Shown: positions 55,421 through 64,000 of the stretch, piece after piece | Numbering within the stretch: the first letter of the stretch is position 1 | How the letters are laid out: the number at the start of each line of letters is the position of its first letter | Notes under the pieces: generated by a model | The model's input: the letters and a program-made list of their open reading frames with translations, nothing else | Databases searched by the model: none | Told to the model about the DNA's origin: nothing | Program-made: the position numbers and the translations under genes | NCBI RefSeq assembly: GCF_000027005.1 | Contig: NC_012963.1 | Coordinates: 1,116,001 to 1,180,000, forward strand | Length of the DNA: 64,000 bases | Reading direction: 5' to 3' | Source of the DNA: Komagataella phaffii GS115 | Taxonomy: Eukaryota > Ascomycota > Pichiomycetes > Pichiales > Pichiaceae

Positions 55421-56113
55421 TCATTCATGACTTAACTTGATGAAAAGACTTCCTAGTTCAAAATACCACGGACCTAATGTGGTGTCTAATTCAATATCTT
55501 GATCAATAGATTTAATTTCAGAGTTAATTTGTTGTATTTGCTTCTTCTTGTCCTCATAAAAGTCTTGATTTTCCTTCAGTAATCTTTGCAATCGTTTGAT
55601 ATCCTCGTTACGTTCATCATTCTCCGCCTGCTTGGAGTTCAACTGATCTCTGAACATTTCCAGTCCACTAAATATGTCACCTTCAATATACTTGCCCAGT
55701 TCTTTCTCTACACCTTCATACTCTGCTAGTTCCTGCAATTCCTGCTCCATCTGTTGTAATTCCTTTTTTGTTTGAGATATCTGATCGGATTTCTGTGACA
55801 CTTTATTGGCTAACTCAATACTAGAAGCACCCAACTGATCCAATTCTTTGACCTGAGTTTTTATCTTACTGTCAACTTCGTCTATATTATCTTTGACCTG
55901 GGAGTTTTCCTTTTCTAGTTGAACAATGTTGTTGTTGTCTATTAATTTGGGGTTTTCATTTATAATGATCCTTAGAAATTTTTCCTTACTCTCCTGTTCC
56001 AAGTATTGAAAGCCAAGTTTCTCAAACTGCGTTTCGTAGAACTTGAGAGAGTTCTCGATCTCTCTAGGATCAATAGTTGTCGCTTCAGTGTATTCCTTGA
56101 CTAGTTGTTCCAT
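55421..56113 (-). CDS. KRE28: Kinetochore coiled-coil protein Kre28
   Basis: 230 residues from ATG 56113; the frame stays open upstream to a GTG at 56326, but the extra 71 residues hold no ATG. The region IDPREIENSLKFYETQFEKL then GFQYLEQESKEKFLRIIINE resembles the Kre28 signature (NPKI...LTYLEQET..FLR). The remainder is a long coiled coil. Kre28 pairs with Spc105 in the KNL1-type complex of the outer kinetochore. S. cerevisiae Kre28 is longer (385) mainly at both ends. Synteny with CAB1 (YDR531W, YDR532C) supports the call. The short N-terminus may mean that a first exon was missed. Confidence 0.8.
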   Translation of the reverse strand: MEQLVKEYTEATTIDPREIENSLKFYETQFEKLGFQYLEQESKEKFLRIIINENPKLIDNNNIVQLEKENSQVKDNIDEVDSKIKTQVKELDQLGASSIELANKVSQKSDQISQTKKELQQMEQELQELAEYEGVEKELGKYIEGDIFSGLEMFRDQLNSKQAENDERNEDIKRLQRLLKENQDFYEDKKKQIQQINSEIKSIDQDIELDTTLGPWYFELGSLFIKLSHE

Positions 56114-56476
56114 TAGGGGAAGATGTATGTTGTATGGGTTTCTCGCGATATATCGATATATCTGCGCAGGGTAGTAGAAGGACGTGCGCGGAAGATTAAA
56201 GTCGTAAAGATGCCCCTGCGACCAATAAAAAAAGACTAAAGGAAATGGATAGGTTGACAGCAGTTCCAGGAGATGGCTCAATTCACTGTTAAAACCTCCG
56301 CTTGTCGCTAGTTCTCGAGAGCGCACTCCAGCTGGTGCTCTTCGATGTGGAGCGCTTTCCCCTTCTCTTCTGATATCAAAAAAAATGATCGCGAAACGTC
56401 ATCATAAACCCATCCCTTCCCTCCCCTCTCACATTATCCATTATTCTCTACTCACATAAATTGGTACATTGTCCAA
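56114..56476. other. Intergenic, KRE28 promoter / next gene promoter
   Basis: 363 bases, partly open in the KRE28 frame up to 56326 without an ATG. Contains ATATATCGATATAT near 56150. No gene recognised. Confidence 0.4.
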
Positions 56477-57568
56477 ATGTCTAACCTGGAGAAGCAAATA
56501 AGGCTGAAAAATCTTCTGGAATCACTGAATGGCTCCAAATCACAGGCTGATTTGAAGAAAGAGTCGCAAACGCTGATCGACATATTCAAGCAGACCCGTC
56601 AAAAGATGATCCATGATCAACAGAGCAACTTACATCCAGTCACATCAATACAAGGCAAGAAACTCTTGAACCTGCGAAAAGCTCTCCAGAATCATCAAAA
56701 ACATCGTGATAACATCAAAGTGGTCAAAACTAACGCTGAGCCGGTCTCAACTCACGATCAAACAGTTGATTCCAACAGCGATTCGTCTTCAAGTGAGACT
56801 CTAATAGACACTTCAACTTCATCCTCTTTTGACAATATAAAACGATGGTTACATGAGACTAACTCCAATGAATCACAATCCAAGGGTAGACCATCAGAAT
56901 ACACGCATGTGAACAGCCCCGATTCTGGAGTCTCTAGTAAGTCTGGCCAGTTATCGATGTTGACTCAAGATTCCAACCAGATTTTATTGCTAATTAAACA
57001 GCTGACTGCAAAGTATAATATGCTGGAATCATTTTTCATCAACTCTTTTGAGCAACTAATTGCTCTTTTTGATAATTTCTACTTTTTGTCATCGTTGATT
57101 GGATTCAACACTTCGAACTCAAATAGCAAAATTACGAGGTTATTGAGAAACTTCATCAAGCAAGCTTCGAAGATATGGTTAGTCATTATTTTCCTTACCG
57201 TCAAGAATTTGTTCATTCGCATGATAAAACTCAATAGAACTGAGAAGAAAGTGAAACTGGAAAGAGACATTTTAATGTCAAGATCTCCCAATTCTTCCAT
57301 TCAGTATGAATATGATGCTATGCTGCTCACAATCCGAACATCCAAAATATCCACCTTCTTGGAAATGCTTGGAAATGTTAATGAATTTGCATTTTACTTG
57401 ATCCAAGTTATGAACTGGAAGGTTTCCAAAAAGGTCAAGAATATACTAGCAGGAATCTCATGGATAATGAGCATCTACCGGATGAGCAAAGATGAGATCC
57501 AAGAAACAAATCCGTCAATAAATAATGGGTTAAAATCATCCGATGATATTATCGATGAATACGCTTAA
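56477..57568 (+). CDS. Unrecognised membrane-associated protein, 363 residues
   Basis: No family recognised with confidence. Residues 1-60 are helical and charged (RLKNLLESLNGSKSQADLKK), and 80-165 Ser/Asp-rich and probably disordered. Hydrophobic or amphipathic segments follow near 188-208 (SFFINSFEQLIALFDNFYFL), 235-250 (IWLVIIFLTVKNLFIRMI) and 310-345 (NEFAFYLIQVMNWKVSKKVK then ILAGISWIMSIYRMSKDEI). This recalls membrane-elongation or peroxisome-associated proteins, but the resemblance is weak. It converges on PRD1 with 32 bases between stops. Confidence 0.65.
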   Translation: MSNLEKQIRLKNLLESLNGSKSQADLKKESQTLIDIFKQTRQKMIHDQQSNLHPVTSIQGKKLLNLRKALQNHQKHRDNIKVVKTNAEPVSTHDQTVDSNSDSSSSETLIDTSTSSSFDNIKRWLHETNSNESQSKGRPSEYTHVNSPDSGVSSKSGQLSMLTQDSNQILLLIKQLTAKYNMLESFFINSFEQLIALFDNFYFLSSLIGFNTSNSNSKITRLLRNFIKQASKIWLVIIFLTVKNLFIRMIKLNRTEKKVKLERDILMSRSPNSSIQYEYDAMLLTIRTSKISTFLEMLGNVNEFAFYLIQVMNWKVSKKVKNILAGISWIMSIYRMSKDEIQETNPSINNGLKSSDDIIDEYA

Positions 57569-57600
57569 AGTACGAAACTATTTTTTCAAAGGTTAATACA

Positions 57601-59784
57601 TTACAACTTGGACGCACCATTTTCTACTCCAAGCTCAGTCATAAAGGCATCAGATGTAGGCTCTCTTCCAAGTAATTCCTTGAGATTATCTAGCTCCTCT
57701 CTTGATCCACCTCTGGCAAGAATGATATCACGGTACTTGATACCTTGAGCTGTACTCATTGGATCAGCTTTGAAAAAGGTGTAATAAATGTCACTGGCAA
57801 ACACTTGAGAATACAGGTATCCGTAGTAACCAGCAGCATAACCGCCCATTAGGTGTCCAAATGAACCGTATCCTTTCGTAATTTGGTCACCATTCTTAAC
57901 CAGAGCGACTTCCTCACGTAATTCGTTCCACAACCTTGTCACATCTAAAGATTCAGGCTCTTTGGCAGTATGTAGTTTCATGTCAAAGAGACCAAAGTGT
58001 AACTGCCTAAGATTGAAAATGGCGCCATTGACATGCTTGGACTTGACTAGCGAATCAATGAGTTCATCGGAGAGGGCTTCTCCTGTCTTGTAATGTTGGG
58101 AAAGAGACTTGAGTTGATCTCTAGTCCAGGTCCAGTACTCTAGAATCTGTGAAGGACATTCAACGAAATCACGAGCAACTGAAGTACCATGGAAACGAGC
58201 ATACCTAGTTTGCCCAATTAAATCATGGATACCATGTCCTAGCTCATGGAAGAATGTAGTGACTTCATTGTGCTTCAATAGGGATGGCTTATCCTTTGAT
58301 GGTTTAGAAAAGTTGCAAACCAAAGCAGTGACAGGATAATTTTTACTCCCATCTTCTTTGATGTAACTAGGACCGATTCCAAAATTAGCAGCGTGACCGT
58401 ATTTTCCTTCTCTTGGATGCAAATCAAAATAGATCCAGCCCACAAATTCAGGAGAATCAGGGTTATCGATTTTCCAAACGGAGAATTGTTTTACATCTGG
58501 ATGCCAAACTTGTTTCTCCGAATCGTCAACTTGTTGAAACTGCAAATTGAACAAGTGCTCGTAAATGGCAAGCATTTTTTCAATGGTGGACTCCATTGGA
58601 AAGTATTCAGCCAGCTTTTGCTCATCCACTTTGTATTCAGATTCAAGAAGCTTGTTATCATAGTAACGATGATCCCAGACGTAGTAATTTTCCTTATCAA
58701 CAGCATTTGGGTCGTTAGCCTTGAGAGTCAACATTCTTTGCAGTTCCTTCTCTCCGAGAGGTCTGAGTTTTTCCCTTACATCATCAAGAAATTCAAAAAC
58801 ATTCTTGGAGTTCTTGGCCATCTTCACTTCCAGGATATAGTCAGCATAGGTATCATAACCCAAAACTTTTGCAAGTTCGTTTCTCAAATTGACGGCTTTC
58901 ACAAGTAATCCTGAATTTTCAGGTATCTTGTTTTGATCCCCGACAAAAGCTCTTTGTCTCGTAGCTGGATTAACGGCATATTTTAGTACCGGGAACAGGT
59001 CAGGATACTTGTATGTCATCTTGTGGTAAGTAACATCATTCTCATTCTTAGTTTCAAACTGCTCAACAACTGATTCTGGAACACCTTTTAACTCCTCAGT
59101 GGTGAACCAAATGTGTTCAGTTTCCTCTCCCAAGTTCTTATTAAACTTGATTGAAATGGTTGATAGTTCTTGTTTCAAACTCTTGACTTGGTCTCTCTTC
59201 TCCTGGGATAAATCTAAACCAGATCTCACGTAACCTAGGTTCAATTTTTCTAGTAAACGCCTAAATTCTGGGTCCAAGGTCTTTTGGAGTTCCGAATCTT
59301 CTTGAACCTGTTTGAACACTTTGTTCACTGTTTTGAACACATCTTCTCTAAGGTTGGATTCGATGGAGAACTTATCAATTTTCTCCTCACTAACAGTACT
59401 GGCATTACGAACGTCCTGGTTATCCGAGATATGTTGATAAAAACTCAATTGACACAGTGGCAAGTATTGTTCATTCTCAGCGGCGGCTATTTTCTTGATG
59501 GTGTCCACATTGGCAGTGGCAAAGCTGTTTGCCACCCAATCGTCAACCTCTTGACTGGTAGATATATACTTATCAGTTTCGGCAAGGATCTGCTCTGGAG
59601 TATGGTCCCAGCGGAGTGGAGCCTGAGGGGGTTTTAAAGTGATTGGAGTTTTTGCCATATTGGTCAAGTTGATGACGTTTGAGGAGGAGGAAGACGCAGC
59701 GCGGTAGGCAAAGATTTTATAGGAGACAACCAAGCCAGCTGCGATGGCTCCTACCTTGTACTTATGGACAGCCAAGTGTTTCAT
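57601..59784 (-). CDS. PRD1: Saccharolysin, M3 metallo-oligopeptidase
   Basis: 727 residues from ATG 59784 (an upstream frame to 59850 starts at GTG). The zinc motif FFHELGHGIHDL (HExxH) and the surrounding HPREGKYGHAANFGIGPSYI, HFGLFDMKLHT and YAAGYYGYLYSQVFASDIYY define the thimet oligopeptidase family; length and sequence follow S. cerevisiae Prd1 (712). The N-terminal 43 residues are basic with a hydrophobic stretch (VGAIAAGLVVSYKIFAY), suggesting a mitochondrial or membrane signal. A second in-frame ATG at 59658 (MAKTPITLKPPQAPLRW) would give a cytosolic form of 685 residues. The enzyme degrades short peptides. Confidence 0.94.
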   Translation of the reverse strand: MKHLAVHKYKVGAIAAGLVVSYKIFAYRAASSSSSNVINLTNMAKTPITLKPPQAPLRWDHTPEQILAETDKYISTSQEVDDWVANSFATANVDTIKKIAAAENEQYLPLCQLSFYQHISDNQDVRNASTVSEEKIDKFSIESNLREDVFKTVNKVFKQVQEDSELQKTLDPEFRRLLEKLNLGYVRSGLDLSQEKRDQVKSLKQELSTISIKFNKNLGEETEHIWFTTEELKGVPESVVEQFETKNENDVTYHKMTYKYPDLFPVLKYAVNPATRQRAFVGDQNKIPENSGLLVKAVNLRNELAKVLGYDTYADYILEVKMAKNSKNVFEFLDDVREKLRPLGEKELQRMLTLKANDPNAVDKENYYVWDHRYYDNKLLESEYKVDEQKLAEYFPMESTIEKMLAIYEHLFNLQFQQVDDSEKQVWHPDVKQFSVWKIDNPDSPEFVGWIYFDLHPREGKYGHAANFGIGPSYIKEDGSKNYPVTALVCNFSKPSKDKPSLLKHNEVTTFFHELGHGIHDLIGQTRYARFHGTSVARDFVECPSQILEYWTWTRDQLKSLSQHYKTGEALSDELIDSLVKSKHVNGAIFNLRQLHFGLFDMKLHTAKEPESLDVTRLWNELREEVALVKNGDQITKGYGSFGHLMGGYAAGYYGYLYSQVFASDIYYTFFKADPMSTAQGIKYRDIILARGGSREELDNLKELLGREPTSDAFMTELGVENGASKL

Positions 59785-60066
59785 GAAAGAAAAGCAGCCA
59801 ATAGTTGGAAACTGGGAAGCAAGCTTTTGAACGGGAGTAGGCAGGAACACAGTCAGAAAAAGGCGTTTTTCACAAGAAAGGGGGACAGAAACGGACTAAT
59901 CGCTCCAAAGATAAGGTGGCTAGCAGCTGTAGCACCTAGTAGCTAAAAATAAGGGATATACTAATACAATTCCTTTTAACGTAGTCACCACCTAAATATA
60001 TGTCTAATCTATAATACATGCCTAACGGCTGGGGTTTTCTTTTTGTTCTTTCATTATGGGGTCCGA

Positions 60067-60954
60067 TCATAATTCCCAGCTTTCTCCATTATTCACTTGC
60101 TTCAGTATCGCAGTGGCTAATGCGTCCTCCGAAGCCAGGACGTCTTCGATTTTTGGTTTTGCCAACACAGAAGAGGCACTGGAAATGGAGGAGGATTTAT
60201 GATTCGTCTGAATGCTAAAATTTTGTATGGCTGGTGATGATTGAAGTTGTAGATTTTCATTCATCGTGGATACACTGGACATAGTCGCAGTACTTGAGTC
60301 ACTCAAGTGATGCTGGCTTAGATGATCCCTAGAGCAAGTATGAGGGGGCAAAAGTCCATTGCCACGAATCACACTTGTCGGTAACGTAGGATGAAGTTCT
60401 TCATGATTGGAAGGTTTGTCCATAGGTATAGGCGGTAGTAAGGAATCCTTCACCAAAGGATCCTGAGATATGCCTTCAACGACAGACGAAGACAACTTTG
60501 CGGTCTCATTTACTACTGACTCATGAGGACTAACCACCTTCGATTTTGAAAAAACTAGTATTGAACTCGATGAGGATATCGATACAGACCTGGAAAGTGA
60601 TTTGGATCTTGACCTAGACGTGTCTACCGAAGTCGACTTTGCATGTCTTGGACTCGTTGACGGATCTTCGTCACTGAATGATTCGTATCGAAGAGCAAAG
60701 TCGTCCACTAACATCTCTTCTCTGTTATTACTATTATTATTACCATGATTGTGTTGATTATCGTTGCTGACATTTCCATTACTGCTGTTGCTACCACTGC
60801 TACTCGTGCTACTAGCTTTCTTTCTTGGAGAAGTGGTGACCTTTGGTATTGAAGTTATTCGTTGTTTTGTTCTTTGAAGCTTGCTTCTCATTGAAGATAA
60901 AGAGAGTGAACTCTTGTTCCCATCGTTATTGGGGTTTACTAGGGAGCTCGTCAT
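60067..60954 (-). CDS. Unrecognised Ser-rich disordered protein
   Basis: 295 residues from ATG 60954. About a quarter of residues are Ser, with an Asn/His-rich run (NVSNDNQHNHGNNNSNN) and RS repeats (SRSRSKSLSRSVSISSSSS), typical of disordered, phosphorylated proteins. Two more ordered islands are MLVDDFALRYESFSDED and the C-terminal KPKIEDVLASEDALATAILK, which could be short binding motifs. No homologue is recognised. The steady codon use and length without stops favour a real gene. Confidence 0.6.
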   Translation of the reverse strand: MTSSLVNPNNDGNKSSLSLSSMRSKLQRTKQRITSIPKVTTSPRKKASSTSSSGSNSSNGNVSNDNQHNHGNNNSNNREEMLVDDFALRYESFSDEDPSTSPRHAKSTSVDTSRSRSKSLSRSVSISSSSSILVFSKSKVVSPHESVVNETAKLSSSVVEGISQDPLVKDSLLPPIPMDKPSNHEELHPTLPTSVIRGNGLLPPHTCSRDHLSQHHLSDSSTATMSSVSTMNENLQLQSSPAIQNFSIQTNHKSSSISSASSVLAKPKIEDVLASEDALATAILKQVNNGESWEL

Positions 60955-62111
60955 GAATACGGCAACGTTCAAAAGTAAAAAAGCGACTAACTGGAAAGAT
61001 AATGATGGCGGAGGAGGGGGGGATAAGGAAGTGGGAGAAATAAAAATTAGGTCTTGAAATCTTTATGACACTGCTCCAGGTTAAATTATGCACTTGTTTG
61101 GCCAGATTTCAATTAGTTGGTCGCGGATTTTTCACGAAAGAAATCATCATCTGAATGTAATAACAAAACGTACATGAGAAAAAGAAACGTGTAATGCATA
61201 CATAGGTACCAGAAGTAGATTGCACCACGATAAGGTTACTAATCAAGCATCTCATCGTAGCAAGGTGGTTGCCCATCACTAGTAATTCTCTGGTTGGATG
61301 TATCTAGAGTTACTTTAACATTCGTAGATCTTTGGACGTTGTGACTATATTGCATGGTGATTAGGATATCCAGGCTGGCTTGTAGGGGCAAAATTTTGGA
61401 GTAAACGGTTGGCAGTAAAATTCAATCTCTGTATGGGTGTGTCAACTCCTTCGCATTTTGTGACGGAGGGTCCGAATTCTAGAACCTGTTCCAGAACTAG
61501 TTCCCTCTATGGTGTTAAGTTGTTGATTTGGTGGTCGCCCGTACTGTGGAACAAGTTATGGTATACAAGCCGATTGGCTATCAAGTGTACGGCCATTTCC
61601 CATTTTGGTAATCGCACTTTCATATGTTGAGATGTTAGGTTTGAACTCTATGGGTTTAAGATTCTAGATCGCTGTAAGCACTAGTGCTTTGCTGCAACCA
61701 GTATTCCAAATCTTTCCTTTCATCGTAGCTACTGTGCTGTACTGCACCGCAGCAGCAGGAGTGGTGCTTTTGGTAAACAAACGCTAGAGAAACATAATAG
61801 AAAGCAGCGTTAGCCGAGCAGGTTCAATAATGTTAGGAGCGCGAGCACCCGTATAATCCTTATTATTCATGTAGCCCCCACTGTGTAATCGCCTTTTGTC
61901 ACACTTGTAAACAATCCCTCGTTTTAGCGAGACACTGACGCCATCACTGTTTTGCATCCAAGAAAGGCATCCGTTGTTCGCAACAGTACACGACCACACT
62001 AATAATTCCCAAATGTAAACATATGAGTAAAAAAAAAACAGAGGTTGGAGTCTCCTTGTGACCACAAACAACCCACAAATACCAACAGCACGTCCGTCCT
62101 ATGGCTTGGTC
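60955..62111. other. 1.16 kb intergenic, divergent promoters
   Basis: No gene recognised. Contains a 14-base perfect palindrome AAGCACTAGTGCTT at 61676-61689 and an A10 tract near 62030. A minus-strand frame at 61784-62071 begins at TTG and is not protein-like. Confidence 0.4.
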
Positions 62112-63722
62112 ATGGATTTAGACGCTCTCATTGACTCGATAGAGGGGCTCGCCGATCAGTGTACTACTTCAATCGAGAAGAATACCGAACTGTTGAATGA
62201 TATATCCAATGTGTATGGTGATGCCCTCTCAAACGATACGATTATCGATACACTGAACGCCAAATCAGATCACAATTTGGACATGATACAACAGTTGAAC
62301 CTGCTTAATCTGCGTTCTGAGTTTTTCCAGGCGCAATTGCACATTTTGGAACTTCATAGTGACATTAATCACAATAGAAAGCAGCATGGGTTGAATCCTT
62401 TGAATGAGTGGAAGGATGATGATCTGAACTGGAGAACTTGTGAGACAACTTTGGATAATTTGTTCTTGGAGTTTGAGTATCTGAAGACTCAAAAGCTGTC
62501 CTTTAGGGGTATTCCTTCCACTTTTGAATACATTCAAGAATCAAGGAATCAGGTTAATGTTTCTTCTCATATGGCTAACCAGACCTTGGAATTTAATGAC
62601 GATTCGTACCTAAGACCCATTCACGTGGGGAAACAGAGAAATTTATCTAATCACAAGAATATTCAAAATGGGTACAATTTCCACCGACGTCATTCTTCGT
62701 TACCTCACTCTCCATCGCTTGATGAGTCATCTAAACCTTTGAGGCATTACACATCATTTGAGACCGCATTGAAATCCATGAACTCTAGGTTAGGAAACTC
62801 GGAGAATAATACTATTTTTCAAGAAAAATTGCATAGCTTTGACATGTCAGTTATGTCACATGCTCATTCAACTTCAATATTTGATTCCATAACGGAGTCA
62901 ACGCAAGTCTCAGATATCGACGATGAACATAATCCCCACAAGATCTTTTTTGGAGACGTTTTAACTAAATGTCCTTCCAATATTACTGCATTGGAAACTC
63001 CACCCCGTCATGTACCATCTAATCATTCTTCCACTGCCATGGCACTCAAGAAGCAGACTATGGTCTGGCTCAACCAGTTTCAACAGAGCAACACAACAGA
63101 TTCGCAACAAACTCCCAACTGGGCGCCTAATGTCAATGCTTGCATCTCCTCAAGTTCTAACACTCGGAACTTGCTTTCTTCTTTGATCTCCAAAGAATCC
63201 ACGAAATTCAACACCGGTTCGTCAAGCCATTCACAACCAGATTTTCAAATTGACAAGACACAAATTTCACGAAAGCCTTCAATTTCTCAACTTGTATCGT
63301 CTTCTCAGGAAGCATCTCAATGGAGTCTTTTGCTGGACAAATTCCGGAAGAAATCAACATCACAGCCATCTGGTCTAGAATCACGGGATCCCACCAACCG
63401 CCAGAAAGACTATAAAACTGAGATTGAAAAATCAAAACCAATTCCCGTCCCAGGATCTCTTTCCAGATATAGATCAGCCAGTCTAGGTCAATCCTCATCG
63501 TCAACAATCACCATAGGGCCTAACCATAAAATGATAGTAAGGCATGGAGCATTAAGCGGGCTCAATCAACACACCTATTACGACCGTAGAAGAAATGTAT
63601 CCTCTAATAGCTCTACAATAGCCCCAATTGCATCCCCTGATAACCGACGTGTAGTGAGCACTTATGTGAGACAAGATCACCTTGAAGATGCATTGAAAAC
63701 TAGTTTAACTAATGTTACATAA
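62112..63722 (+). CDS. Unrecognised protein, 536 residues
   Basis: The frame is open from a GTG at 62058; the first ATG is 62112 (MDLDALIDSIEGLADQCTTS). The N-terminal 150 residues are helical and leucine-rich, probably an oligomerising bundle (FFQAQLHILELHSDINHNRK). From about 180 on it is Ser/Asn/His-rich and disordered, with basic Ser motifs that look like kinase targets (RRHSSLPHSPS, SRYRSASLGQSSSS). A more conserved-looking C-terminal island reads TITIGPNHKMIVRHGALSGL. This architecture suggests a cortical or cytoskeletal scaffold, but no family is recognised. It converges with the partial gene at the window end (20 bases). Confidence 0.65.
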   Translation: MDLDALIDSIEGLADQCTTSIEKNTELLNDISNVYGDALSNDTIIDTLNAKSDHNLDMIQQLNLLNLRSEFFQAQLHILELHSDINHNRKQHGLNPLNEWKDDDLNWRTCETTLDNLFLEFEYLKTQKLSFRGIPSTFEYIQESRNQVNVSSHMANQTLEFNDDSYLRPIHVGKQRNLSNHKNIQNGYNFHRRHSSLPHSPSLDESSKPLRHYTSFETALKSMNSRLGNSENNTIFQEKLHSFDMSVMSHAHSTSIFDSITESTQVSDIDDEHNPHKIFFGDVLTKCPSNITALETPPRHVPSNHSSTAMALKKQTMVWLNQFQQSNTTDSQQTPNWAPNVNACISSSSNTRNLLSSLISKESTKFNTGSSSHSQPDFQIDKTQISRKPSISQLVSSSQEASQWSLLLDKFRKKSTSQPSGLESRDPTNRQKDYKTEIEKSKPIPVPGSLSRYRSASLGQSSSSTITIGPNHKMIVRHGALSGLNQHTYYDRRRNVSSNSSTIAPIASPDNRRVVSTYVRQDHLEDALKTSLTNVT

Positions 63723-63742
63723 AACAAAGATTTATGCATTGT

Positions 63743-64000
63743 TTATTCAAACCCTCTATTTCTGTTGAAAAGAGCTGTCAGTTTACGGTCTTTGTTCTTT
63801 TTAGCAGCCTTTAACGTCCTGTCTATTTGATTGACCTTATATTTGATTTCCAAGGTGTTGATTTTGGCTTTCTTTGCAATATAGGTCACTGAAGCTTTTG
63901 CGCTTCCTATATTACTACGACTCGATTCAACGTTTTTAATCTGTTGGCCCAAGATGCCGTCGCTGGCAGATTGCATACTATTAGAAAAGCTCTTGAAGGA
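63743..64000 (-). CDS. C-terminal part of an unrecognised gene (runs off window)
   Basis: The frame has an ATG at 63976 but stays open to the window edge (…SFKSFSNSMQSASDG), so the start is likely outside. The visible 85 residues are Lys/Ser-rich and helical (KINTLEIKYKVNQIDRTLKA), ending KLTALFNRNRGFE. No domain is recognised. Confidence 0.55.
   Translation of the reverse strand, partial: SFKSFSNSMQSASDGILGQQIKNVESSRSNIGSAKASVTYIAKKAKINTLEIKYKVNQIDRTLKAAKKNKDRKLTALFNRNRGFE

Noticed and set aside
61676..61689. 14-base palindrome AAGCACTAGTGCTT
   Set aside because: A few perfect 14-base palindromes are expected by chance in 64 kb; no repeat or conserved context.

Overview
The window looks like chromosomal DNA of a budding yeast, most likely a methylotrophic species of the Komagataella (Pichia pastoris) group. 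Evidence: short spliceosomal introns with GTAWGT donors and CTAAC-type branch sites; CTG read as leucine at conserved positions (for example GHLDYVRT in COP1, KRLGD in LYS20), which excludes the CTG-Ser yeasts; a lone 5S rRNA gene outside any rDNA repeat; a class II aldolase ending in the peroxisomal signal SKL; and a Snf3/Rgt2-type glucose sensor. No transposon, CRISPR array, virus-like gene or subtelomeric repeat was seen.

Layout. 1-227: tail of a GPI-anchored protein. 0.5-12.2 kb: COP1, JHD1, RSM18, PKP1, LDB17, ATG38-like, RPN5. 12.7-21.8 kb: glucose sensor, NUS1, RPL35, UFD2, RBS1-like. 21.9-30.5 kb: RDI1, tRNA-Asp, OHCU decarboxylase, PP2A catalytic subunit, an unrecognised gene, VMA1, RPL41, MRX19. 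30.7-40.7 kb: SRF1-like, CDC53, LYS20/21, VPS54, INH1. 42.4-50.7 kb: U5-40K-like WD protein, SNF2-type ATPase, a frameshifted peroxisomal aldolase, a PH-like protein. 51.6-64 kb: 5S rRNA, QCR7, APA1/2, CAB1, KRE28, an unrecognised membrane protein, PRD1, two unrecognised Ser-rich proteins and a partial gene.

The genes are mainly housekeeping: secretory traffic (COP1, VPS54, SRF1), ubiquitin/proteasome (RPN5, UFD2, CDC53), mitochondria (RSM18, PKP1, INH1, QCR7, MRX19), metabolism (LYS20/21, CAB1, APA1/2, OHCU decarboxylase, aldolase) and nutrient sensing. They are not an operon-like system, but the order is informative: it interleaves the two S. cerevisiae chromosome IV ohnolog segments (YDL131-138 and YDL181-194) and also preserves YDL145-147, YER050-051 and YDR529-532, so it resembles the pre-duplication gene order.

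The most notable anomalies are two reading-frame breaks: in the aldolase (about 47.81-47.83 kb, certain at sequence level) and at the N-terminus of the glucose sensor (T-run at 12869-12874, probable). Four introns were found that hide true N-termini (RPL35, RBS1-like, VMA1, LYS20/21); in two of them exon 1 is only the start codon. Several long open frames begin at TTG or GTG; for those genes the first in-frame ATG, or the spliced exon, is used here. I did not find a convincing undescribed multi-gene system.
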